A stretch of 64,000 bases of DNA from NCBI RefSeq assembly GCF_027923905.1, contig NZ_AP026966.1:2357001-2421000 (forward strand), given 5' to 3'. The DNA is from Massilia varians (GTDB lineage: Bacteria > Pseudomonadota > Gammaproteobacteria > Burkholderiales > Burkholderiaceae_D). The notes under the pieces are model-generated. The model did not search any database and was not told where the DNA came from. It worked only from the letters and a program-made list of their open reading frames with translations. The first letter of the stretch is position 1; every line of letters begins with the position of its first letter. Made by a program: the position numbers and the translations under genes. Positions 36,960 to 50,804 of this stretch are shown here, in pieces.

Positions 36960-37646
36960 ATGGCGGACAACACGAGCGTGCTGGTGGTCGAGGACGAGCC
37001 GGCGATCGTCGAGCTGGTCAAGTATTCGCTGCGCGAAGCGGGCTGGGACATCCGCAGCGCCGACACCGTCGGCGGCGCCTGGGACAGCATCACGCGCGGC
37101 AAGCCCGACCTGGTGCTGCTGGACTGGATGCTGCCCGACCAGAGCGGCCTGCGCCTGCTGTCGCGCCTGCGCGGCGACCGCGACTTCCAGGAAATCCCGG
37201 TCATCATGCTGACCGCCAAGAGCATGGAAGAGGACAAGCTCGCCGGCCTGAACACAGGTGCGGACGACTACGTCACCAAGCCGTTCTCGCCGCGCGAGCT
37301 GCTGGCCAGGAGCCGCGCGCTGCTGCGCCGCAAGAGCCCGCACCTGGCCGAGGCGCCGCTGCGCGCCGGCACCGTGGTGCTGGACCCGAACAGCTGCACC
37401 GTAACGGTCGAGAACCAGCAGATCGACATCGGCAACGCCGAATACAAGCTGCTCAAGTTCCTGCTGGCCCACCGCGAGCGCGTGTTCTCGCGCGCCCAGC
37501 TGCTCGACAAGGTATGGGGCGACCACGCCGTGATCGAGGAGCGTACCGTGGACGTGCACGTGCTGCGGCTGCGCAAGGCGCTCAAAGGCGCCGATGGCCT
37601 GATCCGCACGGTGCGCAGCGTCGGCTACATGCTGTCCGAGAAGTAA
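36960..37646 (+). CDS. phoB: Phosphate response regulator PhoB
   Basis: An OmpR-type regulator of 228 residues. The receiver domain has the phospho-acceptor D55 in LVLLDWMLPD and K in VTKPFSP. The winged helix (about 130-225) includes RVFSRAQLLDKVWG and RTVDVHVLRLRKAL. It binds PHO boxes such as the one at 32340. ATG 36960 overlaps nothing and is 2 nt after phoU. Confidence 0.96.
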   Translation: MADNTSVLVVEDEPAIVELVKYSLREAGWDIRSADTVGGAWDSITRGKPDLVLLDWMLPDQSGLRLLSRLRGDRDFQEIPVIMLTAKSMEEDKLAGLNTGADDYVTKPFSPRELLARSRALLRRKSPHLAEAPLRAGTVVLDPNSCTVTVENQQIDIGNAEYKLLKFLLAHRERVFSRAQLLDKVWGDHAVIEERTVDVHVLRLRKALKGADGLIRTVRSVGYMLSEK

Positions 37647-37655
37647 AGGGCGGCG

Positions 37656-38957
37656 ATGCGCTCGATGAACCCGAAGCTGCTGTTCTGGGTGCCGGCGTTG
37701 CTGCGCCTGAGCCTGATGTTCGCCGCGGCCGGCATCGTCTGGTGGATGGCGGGCCTGGTCGAGGCCCTGGTCTTCGCCCTGGCGGCGCTGGTGATCGCGC
37801 TGTTCGTCCAGCTGCGCTACCTGCACGAACTGGGCGAATGGCTGAACCATCCGCACTCGAGCCGCCTGCCGGATGGCTGGGGCGCCTGGACCGACGTGTT
37901 CGCGCGCCTGTACCGCCTGCGGCGCGAGGACGAGCGCCACCAGACCGAAATGGCCGAATGGCTGGCGCGCTTTCGCCAGGCCATGCAGCTGCTGCCGGAA
38001 GGCGTGGCCATCATGGATGACGTGCTGTTCCTGGAATGGTGCAACGAGGCGGCCGAGCGCCACCTGGGCCTGACCATGGCGCGCGACAAGGGCTTGCGCG
38101 TGACCAACCTGGTGCGTCATCCCGAGTTCATCGACTACGTGATCCTGGGCCGCTACGAGCAGCCGCTGACGCTGTCCTTCCGCGGCCGCAAGCTCGAGTG
38201 CCGCATCATTCCTTTCGAAAACCGGCGCCAGATCCTGGTGACCCACGACGCCACCGACACCGAACGGATCGAGGCGATGCGCCGCGACTTCATCGCCAAC
38301 GCCTCGCACGAGCTGCGCACGCCGCTCACCGTGATCGTCGGCTTCCTCGAGATCGCGATGTCCGACCCAGGCCTGGACGTGGCCACCCGCACCGCGCACC
38401 TGGCCTTGATGACCGAGCAGGCGCACCGCATGCAGCGCCTGATCGGCGACATGCTGACCCTGTCGCGCCTGGAGTCGGACGAGTTCCCGTTCAGGCGCGA
38501 GCGGGTCGACATGCGGGCGCTGGTCGACTCGGTGGCGGCCGAGGCGCGCGCGCTGTCGGGCGGCCGCCACCAGGTCGAGGTCGCGTTCGACGGGCCGGAC
38601 GTGATGGGCAGCCTGGAAGAGCTGCGCAGCGCCTTTGCCAACCTGGCCTCGAATGCGGTGCGCTATTCGCCGGACGGCGGCACCATCCGGCTGGCCTGGG
38701 GCCGCGGACCGGACGACCTGCGCTTCACGGTGACCGACAGCGGCATCGGGATCGAGCCGATCCACCTGTCGCGGCTGACCGAGCGCTTCTACCGGGTCGA
38801 CAAAAGCCGCTCGCGCGAGACCCAGGGAACCGGACTCGGGCTGGCGATCGTCAAGCACGTGCTGCTGCGGCATGGCGGGCGTTTGCAGATCAGCTCGGTG
38901 CCGGGGCAGGGGAGCAGCTTCACCGCGATCTTGCCGAATACCTCCTTGCCAGGCTGA
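37656..38957 (+). CDS. phoR: Phosphate sensor histidine kinase PhoR
   Basis: An inner-membrane kinase of 433 residues. Two hydrophobic helices (about 10-60) precede a PAS domain (about 95-200), then HisKA with H218 in NASHELRTPL and the ATPase with N, G1 (TDSGIGIE) and G2 (GTGLGLAIVKH) boxes. It phosphorylates PhoB when phosphate is low. It is the last gene of the pst-pho operon here; no ppx follows. Confidence 0.95.
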   Translation: MRSMNPKLLFWVPALLRLSLMFAAAGIVWWMAGLVEALVFALAALVIALFVQLRYLHELGEWLNHPHSSRLPDGWGAWTDVFARLYRLRREDERHQTEMAEWLARFRQAMQLLPEGVAIMDDVLFLEWCNEAAERHLGLTMARDKGLRVTNLVRHPEFIDYVILGRYEQPLTLSFRGRKLECRIIPFENRRQILVTHDATDTERIEAMRRDFIANASHELRTPLTVIVGFLEIAMSDPGLDVATRTAHLALMTEQAHRMQRLIGDMLTLSRLESDEFPFRRERVDMRALVDSVAAEARALSGGRHQVEVAFDGPDVMGSLEELRSAFANLASNAVRYSPDGGTIRLAWGRGPDDLRFTVTDSGIGIEPIHLSRLTERFYRVDKSRSRETQGTGLGLAIVKHVLLRHGGRLQISSVPGQGSSFTAILPNTSLPG

Positions 38958-39089
38958 GCCGGTACTCTCGACATCTGGCCGGAACCGGCCGGCGGGTCCC
39001 CGGTCCAAGACCTATCCGCTGTGTTGTCGTACCATCGCCGCGGCGGCCTGTGCGCCAGCACCAACCGGCAATGCTGAATCGGAGGAATC

Positions 39090-39940
39090 ATGGATCTCTC
39101 TGGAACCCAGGTATCGGCGGCGCGGCCGCTCCCGGTCCGCGCGTGCTGCTTCGGCTTGCTGCTCCTGGTGCCGGAAAGAGCCGTGCTGGCGCAAGATGGC
39201 GAGTCACTCGACAAGGCGGCGCAAAACCCCATTGCCGACATGATCAGCCTGCCGTTCCAGAACAACACCACCTGAACGCCGGCCCCAAAGGCCAGACGCA
39301 GAACGTGTTGAACATCCAGCCGGTGTATCCGATCGATCTCAACCCGCAATGGAACCTGGTCACCCGCACCATCATTCCGGTGGTCTCGCAACCGGACTTC
39401 GGCCTTCCCGCTGCCCAGCGCGAGAATGGCTTGGGCGACATCCAGTTCACCGCCTTCTTTTCGCCCAAGCAGGCCACGCCCTCCGGCTGGACCTGGGGCG
39501 TGGGACCGGTGCTGCAAACGCCGAGCGCGACCGACCGCACCCTCGGACAGGGAAAATGGGCCCTCGGCCCCGGCCTGGTGGCGGTGCGCAGCCGGAAGGG
39601 CAACCCCTGGCTGTACGGCGTCTACGTCAATAACATTTTGTCGTTCGGCGGCCAGAGCGGCCGGCGCTCCGTGAATCAAACGTATCTCCAGCCACTGGTC
39701 TATTACAACTTTCCCCAGTATCCCGGGCGTTATCTCGTCTATACCCCCAACATCACGGCCGATTGGAAAGCCGACGGCGAACAATGGACGCTGCCCAGCG
39801 GCCTGGGCATTGGCCAGCGCTTCAAGATCGGCGACCAGAACATGAACGTGCAAGCCCACGCGTATTGCAACGTCGTCCGGCCGGACAACGCGGGCAACTG
39901 GACGATTCGCGTGCAGCTGCAACTGCTGTTTCCCCGCTAG
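39090..39940 (+). pseudogene. Frameshifted outer-membrane transporter-type protein (neuromedin U-annotated family)
   Basis: An N-terminal piece (39090-39275) with a strong GGAGGA ribosome site has a signal-type start and runs through DKAAQNPIADMISLPFQNNT, then stops. The rest of the protein continues in another frame from about 39270 (LNAGPKGQTQNVLNIQPVYP) to 39940, ending QLQLLFPR. One extra base near 39270 would join them into about 283 residues; the family normally reads NNTN at this spot, so one A seems lost. The family is beta-barrel-like, function unclear. Either a true pseudogene or a sequencing error. Confidence 0.82.
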
Positions 39941-40100
39941 ACCGCGGCGGCGGCCGACGTCCCGATCGTCGCCCTGTCGGCACGCGTGGCGGTTTGCGCG
40001 TTGGCCCGGGCGCGCGCCGCCGGGAATGGTCGATGTACCCAGCGGCCGGGACCTGGCGGACTCGGGTTACAATCGTGCCTCGTTCTTTTCGGCACCTGAT

Positions 40101-41018
40101 ATGTTCTCTCGTCGTAGTTCCCTGATCGCCTGCGCCGCGCTCCTGCTTTCCGCCTGCGGCAGTACGCCAACCCAGCCTCCCGCCACCCCCGTCGCCCAGC
40201 AGGCGACGCCACCCGCGCCACCGCGCAAGGTGAGAATCGGCCTGGCCCTCGGCGGCGGCGCCGCCCGCGGCTTCGCCCACATCGGCGTGATCAAGGCGCT
40301 GGAAGCCCAGGGCATCGTGCCCGAGATCGTGGTCGGCACCAGCGCCGGCTCGGTGGTCGGCTCCCTGTACGCTTCCGGCCTGAACGGCTTCGCCCTGCAA
40401 AAGACCGCGCTCGCCATGGACGAGGCCACGATCTCCGACTGGGCGCTGCCGCTGTTCGGCAAGTCGACCGGGGTGCTCAAGGGCGAGGCCCTGCAGAGCT
40501 ACGTCAACAAGGCCGTGGGCAACGTGCCGATGGAGCGCCTGAAGCTGCGCTTCGGCGCGGTCGCCACCGACCTCAAGACCGGCCAGCCGATCCTTTTCAA
40601 CAAGGGCAATACCGGCATGGCCGTGCGGGCGTCCTCGGCGGTGCCGAGCGTGTTCCAGCCGGTGAAGATCGGCGACAAGAGCTACGTCGACGGCGGCCTG
40701 GTGGCGCCGGTGCCGGTCAAGTTCACCAAGGACATGGGCGCCGAGTTCATCATCGCGGTGAACATCTCCAGCGCCACCGAAGGCGCCGCCACGGCCAGCT
40801 CGCTCGACGTGCTGATGCAGACCTTCAGCATCATGGGCCAGCGCCTGAACCATTTCGAACTGAAGGAGGCCGACATCGTCATCACGCCGAACCTCGGCAA
40901 CATGGGCAGCGCCGACTTCAGCAACCGCAACCTGGCGATCCTGGCCGGCGAGCAGGCGGCAGCAGCCGTCATGCCCCAGATCAAGGCCAAGCTCAAGGCC
41001 AGACAACAGCCTCAATAA
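40101..41018 (+). CDS. Patatin-like phospholipase lipoprotein (RssA-like)
   Basis: A 305-residue predicted lipoprotein hydrolase. The lipobox LLLSACGS gives a lipidated Cys, so it is envelope-bound. The patatin core has the oxyanion loop GGGAARGFAHIG, nucleophile S81 in GTSAG and catalytic D197 in VDGGLVAP. ATG 40101 was chosen because the signal peptide starts there; the frame to 40026 is upstream leader. TACAAT at 40068-40073 may be its -10. Lipid acyl hydrolase activity is inferred from the intact dyad. Confidence 0.9.
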   Translation: MFSRRSSLIACAALLLSACGSTPTQPPATPVAQQATPPAPPRKVRIGLALGGGAARGFAHIGVIKALEAQGIVPEIVVGTSAGSVVGSLYASGLNGFALQKTALAMDEATISDWALPLFGKSTGVLKGEALQSYVNKAVGNVPMERLKLRFGAVATDLKTGQPILFNKGNTGMAVRASSAVPSVFQPVKIGDKSYVDGGLVAPVPVKFTKDMGAEFIIAVNISSATEGAATASSLDVLMQTFSIMGQRLNHFELKEADIVITPNLGNMGSADFSNRNLAILAGEQAAAAVMPQIKAKLKARQQPQ

Positions 41019-41030
41019 ACGGGACCCATC

Positions 41031-41441
41031 ATGCAAACCAAGCCTTACCTTACCCTCGAGGACGTTAAGAAGATCGCTGCCGGCGCCGAAGCCGAGGCGC
41101 TGCGCAACAACTGGGCGGTGTCCTTCGCCATCGTCGACGACGGCGGCCACCTGCTGTGGTACCAGCGCCTCGACGGCGCCGCGGCCGCCTCGGCCTACAT
41201 CGCCCCGGCCAAGGCCCGGACCGCCGCCCTCGGCCGGCGCGAATCGAAGATCTATGAAGACGTGATCAACAACGGCCGCGTTTCCTTCCTGTCGGCGCCG
41301 GAACTCGAAGGCATGCTGGAAGGTGGGGTGCCGGTGGTCGTCGACGGCCACGTGATCGGCGCGGTCGGGGTGTCGGGCGTGAAGTCGAACGAGGATGCGC
41401 AGATCGCCAAGGCTGGCATTGCGGCGCTGGTCGGCGCATAA
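41031..41441 (+). CDS. GlcG/HbpS-family heme-binding-like protein
   Basis: A 136-residue single-domain protein. AIVDDGGHLLWYQRLDGA, YIAPAKARTAA and VIGAVGVSG are the GlcG/HbpS (DUF336) motifs. Some members bind haem or cobalamin-type cofactors, others are unassigned. It begins 12 nt after the patatin gene and is probably co-transcribed. No signal peptide is seen, so it is cytoplasmic. Confidence 0.88.
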   Translation: MQTKPYLTLEDVKKIAAGAEAEALRNNWAVSFAIVDDGGHLLWYQRLDGAAAASAYIAPAKARTAALGRRESKIYEDVINNGRVSFLSAPELEGMLEGGVPVVVDGHVIGAVGVSGVKSNEDAQIAKAGIAALVGA

Positions 41442-41470
41442 CAGTCGGGCTCGTAACCTTGCTGTCATGC

Positions 41471-41669
41471 AAAGGCACCTGTGGATTAATGCCGGTCACT
41501 TAAGAGTCAGTGCTCATCCGTAGGGTGGGCGGGTCTCCCGCCCACGCGTTCAAATCAAAGTACTGCAGCCTGTTCGACTGTTCATATCACAACTATCACC
41601 GCGTGGGCGGGGAACCCGCCCACCCTACAATGATCGCTAACTGACTGGCATTAACCTGTGGGTGCCTTT
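41471..41669. repeat. Outer palindrome that contains a second repeat element
   Basis: Arms at 41471-41502 and 41638-41669 (32 nt each) are reverse complements at 25 of 32 positions by hand count, including AAAGGCACC and TTAATGCC. Between them lies the palindromic element 41520-41628. The arrangement looks like one repeat inserted into another. The whole 199-nt unit follows the GlcG-like gene and precedes the carA promoter. Confidence 0.7.
41520..41628. repeat. Palindromic repeat element, copy 2 (REPIN-like)
   Basis: A 109-nt element whose outer 29 nt on each side (41520-41548, 41600-41628) are identical to those of the copy at 27499-27610, while the 51-nt centre is unrelated. Conserved ends with a variable centre are typical of REPINs (paired REP sequences). 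It sits inside a second palindrome. Confidence 0.88.
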
Positions 41670-41763
41670 TCTTTTATTTCATGAAAGCAGCAAAATAGTC
41701 GATTGCGCGCCGCTTTCGCTCACGTTTGGGCAAAATCAGCACCACTTTTGTAGAATTGCCGCA

Positions 41764-41793
41764 TTGCCGAATAGGTCCATTCCGCGCTATAAT
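41764..41793 (+). promoter_or_regulatory. Sigma70-type promoter of carAB
   Basis: TTGCCG (41764-41769) and a perfect TATAAT (41788-41793), separated by 18 nt. Transcription would start near 41800 and leave a leader of about 147 nt before the carA TTG. The long leader leaves room for pyrimidine or arginine control, but no known motif was recognised. A 17-codon frame (41856-41909) lies in it. Confidence 0.65.
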
Positions 41794-41946
41794 TCGGAAG
41801 TTTAACCATTCACACATTTGCCGTAGCGCCTACCCACCATCCCTCATTCAACTAGATGTCCAGCTACCGGCAAGCAGTCTCCGCCCGGGTTTGTTGGATG
41901 CCAGTCTGACGTGGCGAAGCTACGGTAACTTTATTGGGAGTTACCC

Positions 41947-43110
41947 TTGCCGCCATTTTTTTCTGGCCCAGCCGTCCCGGCCATCCTGGCCCTCGCTGAC
42001 GGAACGATTTTCAAAGGATATTCCATTGGTGCCACCGGTCATACGACCGGCGAAGTGGTGTTCAACACCGCGATGACTGGCTATCAGGAAATTCTTACCG
42101 ACCCCAGCTATTCGCGTCAGATCGTCACCCTGACGTACCCGCACATCGGCAACTACGGCGTCAATCCGGCCGACGTCGAGGCCTCCAAGGTCCACGCCGC
42201 CGGTCTGATCATTCGTGACCTGCCGTTGCTGGCATCGAATTTCCGTTCCACCCAGTCGCTGTCGGACTACCTGAAGCAAGAAAACGTGGTCGCCATCGCC
42301 GGCATCGACACCCGCAAGCTGACCCGCATCCTGCGCGAGAAGGGCGCCCAGGCCGGCGCCATCCTGACCGGCATCCAGGGCAAGGAGCCGCTGGAAACGC
42401 AGGCGCTGGAACTGGCGCGTTCCTTCCCGGGCCTGGCAGGCATGGACCTGGCCAAGGTGGTCTCGGTGAAAGAGCCCTACGTGTTCACCGAAACCGAGTG
42501 GAAGCTCGGCGAAGGCTTCGGCAAGCAGGACAATCCGCAATACCACGTGGTCGCCTTCGACTACGGCGTCAAGCGCAACATCCTGCGCATGCTGGCCGAG
42601 CGCGGCTGCAAGATCACCGTGCTGCCGGCGCAAGCCACCGCCGCCGACGCGCTGGCGCTCAATCCTGACGGTATCTTCCTGGCCAACGGCCCGGGCGACC
42701 CCGAGCCTTGCGACTATGCGATCAAGGCCAGCAGCGAGCTGATCGAGAAGGGCATCCCGACCTTCGGCATCTGCCTCGGCCACCAGATCATGGCGCTGGC
42801 TTCCGGCGCCAAGACCATGAAGATGAAGTTCGGCCACCATGGCGCCAACCACCCGGTGCAGGACCTCGATTCGAAGAAGGTCTTGATCACCTCGCAGAAC
42901 CACGGCTTCGCGGTCGATCCGGAAACGCTCCCGGCCAACTGCCGCGTCACCCACGTGTCGCTGTTCGACGGTTCGCTGCAGGGCTTCGAGCGCACCGACA
43001 AGCCAGCCTTCTGCTTCCAGGGCCACCCGGAAGCCTCGCCCGGCCCGACCGACGTCGCCTACCTGTTTGACCGCTTCATCAACATGATGCAAGCCGCGGA
43101 GAAGAAATAA
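41947..43110 (+). CDS. carA: Carbamoyl-phosphate synthase small subunit
   Basis: The glutaminase subunit that feeds ammonia to CarB for pyrimidine and arginine synthesis. 387 residues; the class I amidotransferase nucleophile is C276 in [13 protein letters not shown], with His and Glu in [10 protein letters not shown]. The start is taken as TTG 41947, after GGGAG at 41936-41940; no in-frame ATG precedes the conserved [11 protein letters not shown]. carB follows with no gap. Confidence 0.95.
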   Translation: MPPFFSGPAVPAILALADGTIFKGYSIGATGHTTGEVVFNTAMTGYQEILTDPSYSRQIVTLTYPHIGNYGVNPADVEASKVHAAGLIIRDLPLLASNFRSTQSLSDYLKQENVVAIAGIDTRKLTRILREKGAQAGAILTGIQGKEPLETQALELARSFPGLAGMDLAKVVSVKEPYVFTETEWKLGEGFGKQDNPQYHVVAFDYGVKRNILRMLAERGCKITVLPAQATAADALALNPDGIFLANGPGDPEPCDYAIKASSELIEKGIPTFGICLGHQIMALASGAKTMKMKFGHHGANHPVQDLDSKKVLITSQNHGFAVDPETLPANCRVTHVSLFDGSLQGFERTDKPAFCFQGHPEASPGPTDVAYLFDRFINMMQAAEKK

Positions 43111-46341
<3,231 letters not shown>

Positions 46342-46360
46342 GCAGCACGTAGTACCAAAT

Positions 46361-46403
46361 AACCACAGAGCTCGCGCGGCCTGCGCCGCGCGCCTCTGTG
46401 GTT
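46361..46403 (+). terminator. Rho-independent terminator of carAB
   Basis: AACCACAGAG (46361-46370) pairs with CTCTGTGGTT (46394-46403), with an inner GCGCGGC/GCCGCGC stem and a short T run. It separates carAB from greA. Confidence 0.88.
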
Positions 46404-46441
46404 TTCACTTGGTGCGTCCAATCACGAACAGATAGAGCGAC

Positions 46442-46921
46442 ATGAACACTACCGTACCACTGACCAAATACGGCGCCGAACTCCTGAAGGAAGAGCTGCA
46501 CCAGCTCAAGACCAAGGAGCGCCGTAACGTGATCGACGCGATCGCCGAGGCGCGCTCGCACGGCGACCTGTCCGAAAATGCCGAATACGATGCAGCGAAA
46601 GAGCGCCAGGCCTTCGTCGAGGGCCGCATCGCGGAACTCGAAGGCAAGCTGAGCACCGCGCAGATCATCGACCCGGCCACGCTGGACGCGGAAGGCCGCG
46701 TCGTGTTCGCCTCGACCGTGGACCTGGAAGACCTGGAAAACGGCCAGAAGGTGAGCTACCAGATCGTCGGTATCGACGAAGCCGACATCAAACTGAACAA
46801 GGTGTCGGTGACCTCGCCGATCGCCCGCGCCCTGATCGGCAAGTATGCCGGCGACGTGGTGGAAGTGCAGGCCCCGTCGGGTCCGCGCGAATACGAAATC
46901 CTCGAAGTCCGCTACGTTTGA
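46442..46921 (+). CDS. greA: Transcription elongation factor GreA
   Basis: Stimulates transcript cleavage in backtracked RNA polymerase. 159 residues: an N-terminal coiled coil with the acidic tip [14 protein letters not shown] and a C-terminal FKBP-like domain with [10 protein letters not shown]. The stop overlaps the start of the DUF4149 gene. It is a standard neighbour of carB in this group. Confidence 0.97.
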   Translation: MNTTVPLTKYGAELLKEELHQLKTKERRNVIDAIAEARSHGDLSENAEYDAAKERQAFVEGRIAELEGKLSTAQIIDPATLDAEGRVVFASTVDLEDLENGQKVSYQIVGIDEADIKLNKVSVTSPIARALIGKYAGDVVEVQAPSGPREYEILEVRYV

Positions 46922-47403
46922 TGGCCCAAGCCCGGACGGCCGTCCCACCGCGTTCCGCTTCTCGCATCGCCGCTGCCCGGCTCCTGGTGGCGGTGCTGTG
47001 GGCGGGCACGCTGTGGACGCTCGGGTATATCGCGGCGCCGGCGGTGTTCGCGGCGGTGCCGAGTACCGTGGCTGGCGATGTGGTCGCCGTCCTGCTGCAC
47101 CGCCTGGGCTGGGTCTCGCTCGGCTGTGCGCTCGCGATGCTGGCGCTGCTGCGCTGGTCGCGCGACCTCGACGCCGGACGGCGCCGTTTCTTGAATTTGC
47201 TGGTGCTGGCCATGCTGGCCTGCGCCCTGGTGATGTGGATCGGCCTGCAGCCGGGCATGGCGCAGCTGCGTGAACTGGCCGGCCCGGGCGGGGTGAGGGC
47301 GTCGCCGTACTGGACGCATTTCGCCGTGATGCATGGGGTGTCGCAGCTGTTCCACGTCATCGAGAGCGTGCTGGCGGCGGTGCTGGTGCTCAAGAGCCGC
47401 TGA
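46921..47403 (+). CDS. DUF4149 family membrane protein
   Basis: An inner-membrane protein of 160 residues with four hydrophobic helices, AVLWAGTLWTLGYIAAPAVF being the conserved DUF4149 region. Function unknown. ATG 46921 shares its A with the greA stop. It ends just before a bidirectional terminator shared with the convergent yhbY-like gene. Confidence 0.87.
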   Translation: MAQARTAVPPRSASRIAAARLLVAVLWAGTLWTLGYIAAPAVFAAVPSTVAGDVVAVLLHRLGWVSLGCALAMLALLRWSRDLDAGRRRFLNLLVLAMLACALVMWIGLQPGMAQLRELAGPGGVRASPYWTHFAVMHGVSQLFHVIESVLAAVLVLKSR

Positions 47404-47428
47404 CCCGTCCACGAGCGCTGGACGAAAA

Positions 47429-47450
47429 AAAACCGGGTCGCCCCGGTTTT
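47429..47450. terminator. Bidirectional terminator between DUF4149 and YhbY genes
   Basis: AAAACCGGG (47429-47437) pairs with CCCGGTTTT (47442-47450). A long A run on the left and T run on the right give U tracts in both directions, serving the convergent genes on either side. Confidence 0.85.
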
Positions 47451-47466
47451 GTCTGGTGCACGCCGA

Positions 47467-47937
47467 TTACTTGTTCAGTGCATTTTTCTTGGTGGAAGCC
47501 TGACGCGGTTTGGCGCGCTTGATGTTGCCGCCCGCGGTGACGCGCTCGTTTCCTTTCAGCATGACCTTGGTGACGCTCGGCTTCTTGGTGCCGCTGGCGC
47601 TGGCCTTGACGATGGTCACCTCGCGCATGCCCTTGCCGGCCTTGCTGCTGCGTTCCTTGACGGCTTCCTTCTTCGGACGGTAGAGCACCAGGAGCTTGCC
47701 GATGTGCTGGACCGGCGCCGCGTCGAGTTCGGCGCAAATCTGTTCATACATGGCGATGCGGGCTTCGCGGTCGTCGCCGAATACACGCACCTTGATCAGG
47801 CCGTGCGCGTCCAGGCTGGAAGCGATTTCCTTCATGACCGATTCGGTCAGGCCGGATTCGCCGATCATGACGACTGGGTTGAGTCCGTGGGCTTCGGCGC
47901 GCAGTGCGCTGCGCTCGGCCGGGGTGAGTTTAAGCAT
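47467..47937 (-). CDS. YhbY-family (CRM domain) RNA-binding protein
   Basis: A 156-residue protein that binds pre-50S ribosome particles in E. coli. The CRM domain (1 to about 95) has LRAEAHGLNPVVMIGESGLT and GKLLVLYRPKK. After it comes a basic Lys/Ser/Thr tail of 60 residues that E. coli YhbY lacks. It diverges from rlmE, another 50S maturation gene, with 42 nt between starts. Confidence 0.92.
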   Translation of the reverse strand: MLKLTPAERSALRAEAHGLNPVVMIGESGLTESVMKEIASSLDAHGLIKVRVFGDDREARIAMYEQICAELDAAPVQHIGKLLVLYRPKKEAVKERSSKAGKGMREVTIVKASASGTKKPSVTKVMLKGNERVTAGGNIKRAKPRQASTKKNALNK

Positions 47938-47945
47938 AATAATTT

Positions 47946-47973
47946 TTGGAAGTACCTTTAAAAGCAGTATTCT
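47946..47973 (+). promoter_or_regulatory. Possible rlmE promoter
   Basis: TTGGAA (47946-47951), 16 nt, then TATTCT (47968-47973). The predicted start of transcription is at or next to the rlmE ATG (47980), so the mRNA might be leaderless. Weak boxes; prediction only. Confidence 0.3.
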
Positions 47974-47979
47974 ACGCGA

Positions 47980-48627
47980 ATGGCCAAGAACAAATTAAAC
48001 AAAAACTGGTTGCACGACCATATTAACGACCCCTACGTCAAATTGGCCCAGAAGGAGGGCTACCGCGCCCGCGCCGCCTACAAGCTCAAGGAAATCGACG
48101 AAAGCGAAAAGCTGATCAAGCCGGGCCAGGTCATCGTCGACCTCGGCTGTACTCCGGGCAGCTGGGCCCAGTACACCCGGCGCAAGCTGGCCGGCGCGGA
48201 CGGCGGCGGTATCCGCGGCACCATTATCGGGCTCGACATGCTGCCGATGGAGCCCATCGCCGATGTTCAGTATATCCAGGGCGATTTTCGCGAAGAGGAA
48301 GTGCTGGGCCAGCTCGATGCGCTGCTGGAGGGGCGCAAGGCCGACCTGGTATTGTCCGACATGGCCCCGAACCTGTCCGGCATTCCGACCGCCGATGCGG
48401 CGCGGATGGAACACCTAATCGATCTGGCAATTGAGTTTTCGCAAATGCACATGAAACCGGGTGGCGCATTGCTGGTGAAGTGCTTTAAAGATATGGGATT
48501 TACCCAGATACTGGAAAAGTTTCGTGCCGAATTCAAGACCGTCAAGCAGGTCAAACCCAAGGCCAGCCGGGACAAATCCTCGGAAATTTTCCTCCTTGGG
48601 CGCGGTCTGAAGAATCCGGCGGGCTAA
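47980..48627 (+). CDS. rlmE: 23S rRNA (uridine2552-2'-O)-methyltransferase RlmE (FtsJ/RrmJ)
   Basis: A SAM-dependent enzyme that methylates U2552 in the ribosomal A loop late in 50S assembly. 215 residues, with the K-D-K-E tetrad visible as YKLKE, LSDMAPN, VKCFKD and SSEIF, and the SAM site [10 protein letters not shown]. rlmE followed by ftsH is a classical arrangement. Confidence 0.96.
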   Translation: MAKNKLNKNWLHDHINDPYVKLAQKEGYRARAAYKLKEIDESEKLIKPGQVIVDLGCTPGSWAQYTRRKLAGADGGGIRGTIIGLDMLPMEPIADVQYIQGDFREEEVLGQLDALLEGRKADLVLSDMAPNLSGIPTADAARMEHLIDLAIEFSQMHMKPGGALLVKCFKDMGFTQILEKFRAEFKTVKQVKPKASRDKSSEIFLLGRGLKNPAG

Positions 48628-48844
48628 AAAGCGCCGCGGATGCGCGTTTTGCCCTTGATATTCGGCGCGGCAACCGCACATCACCCGCGTGAGGCTGGTT
48701 GCGCGTCGCTGTGCATGGCAGTCTGGCATGAAAAAATGGCATTTCAGCACTATTACCGTACGTTGCGTGGCAGCGTCGGCTTATTGCGGTTAAAATCGTC
48801 ATACTGAAATCGGTAGAGATGCAATCCGCATCGGAGGAGTTTTC

Positions 48845-50728
<1,884 letters not shown>

Positions 50729-50751
50729 TTTGATCGCCTAGTTTTGCCCCA

Positions 50752-50779
50752 GCAAAAGGCATCCCCGGATGCCTTTTGC
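50752..50779 (+). terminator. Hairpin terminator after ftsH
   Basis: A perfect 13-bp stem, GCAAAAGGCATCC (50752-50764) and its complement (50767-50779), with a 2-nt loop and T-rich right arm. It lies 24 nt after ftsH and 25 nt before folP. Read-through to folP is likely partial. Confidence 0.75.
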
Positions 50780-50804
50780 GCGTTAACGCCTTTCCATACT
50801 CTCC

